Shown here one piece after another: positions 6,166 to 7,618 of a DNA stretch of 7,618 nt; position 1 is the first letter of the stretch, and each line of letters opens with the position of its first letter. The notes beneath the pieces are model-generated. The model did not search any database. It worked only from the letters and a program-made list of their open reading frames with translations, and had not been told where the DNA came from. The position numbers were made by a program, and so were the translations under genes. The stretch comes from Desulfobacteraceae bacterium. GTDB lineage: Bacteria; Desulfobacterota; DSM-4660; Desulfatiglandales; Desulfatiglandaceae. Location of the stretch: positions 1-7,618 of the forward strand of contig JABMQV010000020.1 of NCBI GenBank assembly GCA_013203065.1, given 5' to 3'.

Positions 6166-6903
6166 ATGGATAAAGAAAAATGGCAGAAAAAGGGGGAAGG
6201 CCACCGAGAGAGATTGCGCAAAAGATTTCTTGAGGGTGGCCTTGAGAGATTCTCCGACGGCGAGGTGGTGGAATTCCTCCTAACCCTGGGTACGCCCAGG
6301 GGCGACCTCAAGCTACCGGCCCGCGAGGCATTGAACAGGTTCGGAAGCCTATCGGGGGTACTGTCAGCGCCCATGGAGAAATTGACAGAAATAAAGGGAA
6401 TCGGCCCAAAGAATGCCCTCTACCTAAAACTTGTTCACCAGGTAGCAAGGAGATACCTGAGGGACAGGATGGCTGGACAGGCCTTTTTCGGTTCATCGCG
6501 CGCTGTCTTCGATTACCTGTTTCATTCCATGCGTGATTTGAAAAGAGAAGTCTTTAAAGTCCTTTTCCTGAATCGAAAAAATGAACTGATTGTTGACCAG
6601 GATGTCTTTCAAGGCAGTCTCACAGGAAGTGCAGTGTATCCGCGTGAGATCATGACCATTGCCCTTGAACAAAAGGCTGCGGCCCTTGTATTTGCGCACA
6701 ACCACCCTTCGGGCGATCCAGCTCCTTCCGCAGAGGACCGAAAGCTTACGCGGGACCTTGTATGGGCAGGCAAGCTCCTGGGGGTTCAGGTCCTTGATCA
6801 CATCATAATAGGGAACAACTCTTACTTTAGCTTTGCAGATGAAGGGATAATAAGGAACTTTCTAAATGATTACGAGCAGAAACCTGATTCTTCCAGCCCT
6901 TGA
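6166..6903 (+). CDS. radC: RadC family protein (JAB/MPN domain, UPF0758)
   Basis: The protein has 245 residues, close to the usual 220-230. The N-terminal part (11-70) carries the RadC pattern GHRERLRKRF, LERFSDGEVVEFLL and ALNRFGSLSGVLSA. A helix-hairpin-helix follows (LTEIKGIGPKNALYL, 73-87). The C-terminal JAB1/MPN metalloprotease-like domain has the zinc motif HNHPSGDPAPSAED (178-191; His178, His180, Ser182, Asp191), with Glu128 as the likely upstream acid. All expected metal ligands are present. The name comes from an early link to radiation sensitivity that later work questioned; the biochemical role remains unsettled. The ATG at 6166 has AGG 4 nt upstream. Alternatives are the ATG at 6133 and a TTG at 6016, which would add a membrane-spanning segment. 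It is divergent from mutL and convergent with recD, with only 52 bp between the two stop codons. Confidence 0.93.
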   Translation: MDKEKWQKKGEGHRERLRKRFLEGGLERFSDGEVVEFLLTLGTPRGDLKLPAREALNRFGSLSGVLSAPMEKLTEIKGIGPKNALYLKLVHQVARRYLRDRMAGQAFFGSSRAVFDYLFHSMRDLKREVFKVLFLNRKNELIVDQDVFQGSLTGSAVYPREIMTIALEQKAAALVFAHNHPSGDPAPSAEDRKLTRDLVWAGKLLGVQVLDHIIIGNNSYFSFADEGIIRNFLNDYEQKPDSSSP

Positions 6904-6955
6904 CACACCTTCAAAAATCAGTAAGCGGGGTCCAGGGAACAAGGGGTGATAAATT

Positions 6956-7618
6956 TCACCACGTAAGCCCCGACTGCCGTTCGATTTTCCTTTCCAACGC
7001 TGTCGCCAGGGCAGATTCCTTGCCGTAAATGATTATCCTTTTTTTTGCTCTCGTAATGCCGGTATAGACTATCTCCCGTGTTAGTAACCTGTGGGCCTCA
7101 TCTTCAGGCAACACGAGCAATACATCATCAAATTCCGATCCTTGGCTCTTATGTACTGTCATTGCAAAGGCATGTTCCCAAGGCGGCAACATATCCACGG
7201 CAAAACTGATATAGGACCCAAACCGGGGGAAAAAAGCCCTGTAGGTCCCCTTTGGATCTCTAAGGACAACTCCCACGTCCCCGTTAAAAAGCTCCTTTGA
7301 ATAGTCATTTCGCGTGACCATTATCACAGCGCCTGGGAAAATGTTACTATTGGCCTTATCATCGAATTTGGAATACAAATGCTCGCAAATCTGATAGTTG
7401 ACCCCGACACAGCCATAACTCCCTTTTCGAACAATGGACAAAATCCTTGCCCTTTCCACGACAGCAAAGATCTGCTCTAAAATCACCTGTCCTGAATCAG
7501 AGGTTATAAGCTGCTCGGAGTCTATTTCTCCGGCATTTGAAATCAAATCCTTAAAACTCCTGTTATGATCATATACGGAGCTCAGGTAGTGGTATTGGGT
7601 CCAGAGCTGAATGTGTCC
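6956..7618 (-). CDS. recD: RecBCD exonuclease V subunit alpha RecD, C-terminal part
   Basis: This frame is open to the right edge and in phase there. The visible 220 residues are the C-terminal third or so of a larger protein, and the N-terminus with the Walker A motif lies outside the window. RecD is the fast 5'-3' superfamily-1B helicase of RecBCD, which processes double-strand breaks and degrades foreign DNA. Visible parts are a RecD-like segment (LWTQYHYLSSVYDHNRSF, 5-22), RILSIVRKGSYGCVGVN (58-74), an SH3-like barrel region (PGAVIMVTRNDYSKELFNGD, 95-114), helicase motif V with HAFAMTVHKSQGSEFDDV (149-166) and motif VI with REIVYTGITRAKKRI (181-195). The RILSIVRKGSYG form fits RecBCD RecD better than the stand-alone RecD2. 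A TTG at 7546 is internal and not a start. No terminator is visible in the gap to radC. Confidence 0.93.
   Translation of the reverse strand, partial: GHIQLWTQYHYLSSVYDHNRSFKDLISNAGEIDSEQLITSDSGQVILEQIFAVVERARILSIVRKGSYGCVGVNYQICEHLYSKFDDKANSNIFPGAVIMVTRNDYSKELFNGDVGVVLRDPKGTYRAFFPRFGSYISFAVDMLPPWEHAFAMTVHKSQGSEFDDVLLVLPEDEAHRLLTREIVYTGITRAKKRIIIYGKESALATALERKIERQSGLTW

Noticed and set aside
6945..6960. GGTGA-TAAATT-TCACC hairpin as terminator between radC and recD
   Set aside because: The stem is only 5 bp, lacks a T-run on both strands and overlaps the recD stop codon.
1..7618. CRISPR array, insertion sequence, tRNA or phage genes
   Set aside because: No regularly spaced identical repeats, transposase motifs, cloverleaf-like sequences or phage-type proteins were found in the reading of both strands.

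Overview
The window looks like a chromosomal segment of a Gram-negative bacterium with roughly balanced base composition. The best guess is a Desulfobacterota (sulfate-reducer-like, former deltaproteobacterial) lineage. That rests on the style of the envelope proteins (LPP20-type and FlgT_N-like), the short intergenic heptamer and palindromic repeats, and a MutL carrying an endonuclease site in a genome that also has RecBCD. The taxonomic call is inference; no rRNA or tRNA gene is present to anchor it.

Positions 1-2797 hold three minus-strand genes for exported proteins, read from right to left. They are an LPP20-domain secreted protein (1961-2797), a small TPR outer-membrane lipoprotein (1290-1874), and a large secreted protein resembling the FlgT_N fold, which runs off the left edge (1-1061). 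This is the least ordinary part of the window. In Vibrio, a FlgT (FlgT_N) and a FlgP (LPP20) protein are encoded near each other and build a ring or disk around the flagellar basal body. Here the two domain types flank a TPR lipoprotein. Whether this set serves a flagellum or another envelope machine cannot be decided from the window.

Positions 3033-5829 hold miaA (tRNA dimethylallyltransferase) and mutL (mismatch repair ATPase/endonuclease) on the minus strand, in the familiar mutL-miaA order. Positions 5830-6165 are a divergent intergenic region with a candidate promoter. It leads into radC on the plus strand (6166-6903). At the right edge, convergent to radC, lies the C-terminal third or so of recD (6956-7618), the alpha subunit of RecBCD exonuclease V. 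mutL, radC and recD make this half a genome-maintenance neighbourhood.

The gaps between the minus-strand genes are 86-235 bp wide. Three of the wider ones carry short repeats: tandem heptamers at 1122-1135 and 3986-4013, and inverted repeats at 1177-1202 and 2912-2935. No convincing Rho-independent terminator, CRISPR array, insertion sequence or RNA gene was seen. All coding regions look intact apart from the two cut by the window edges.
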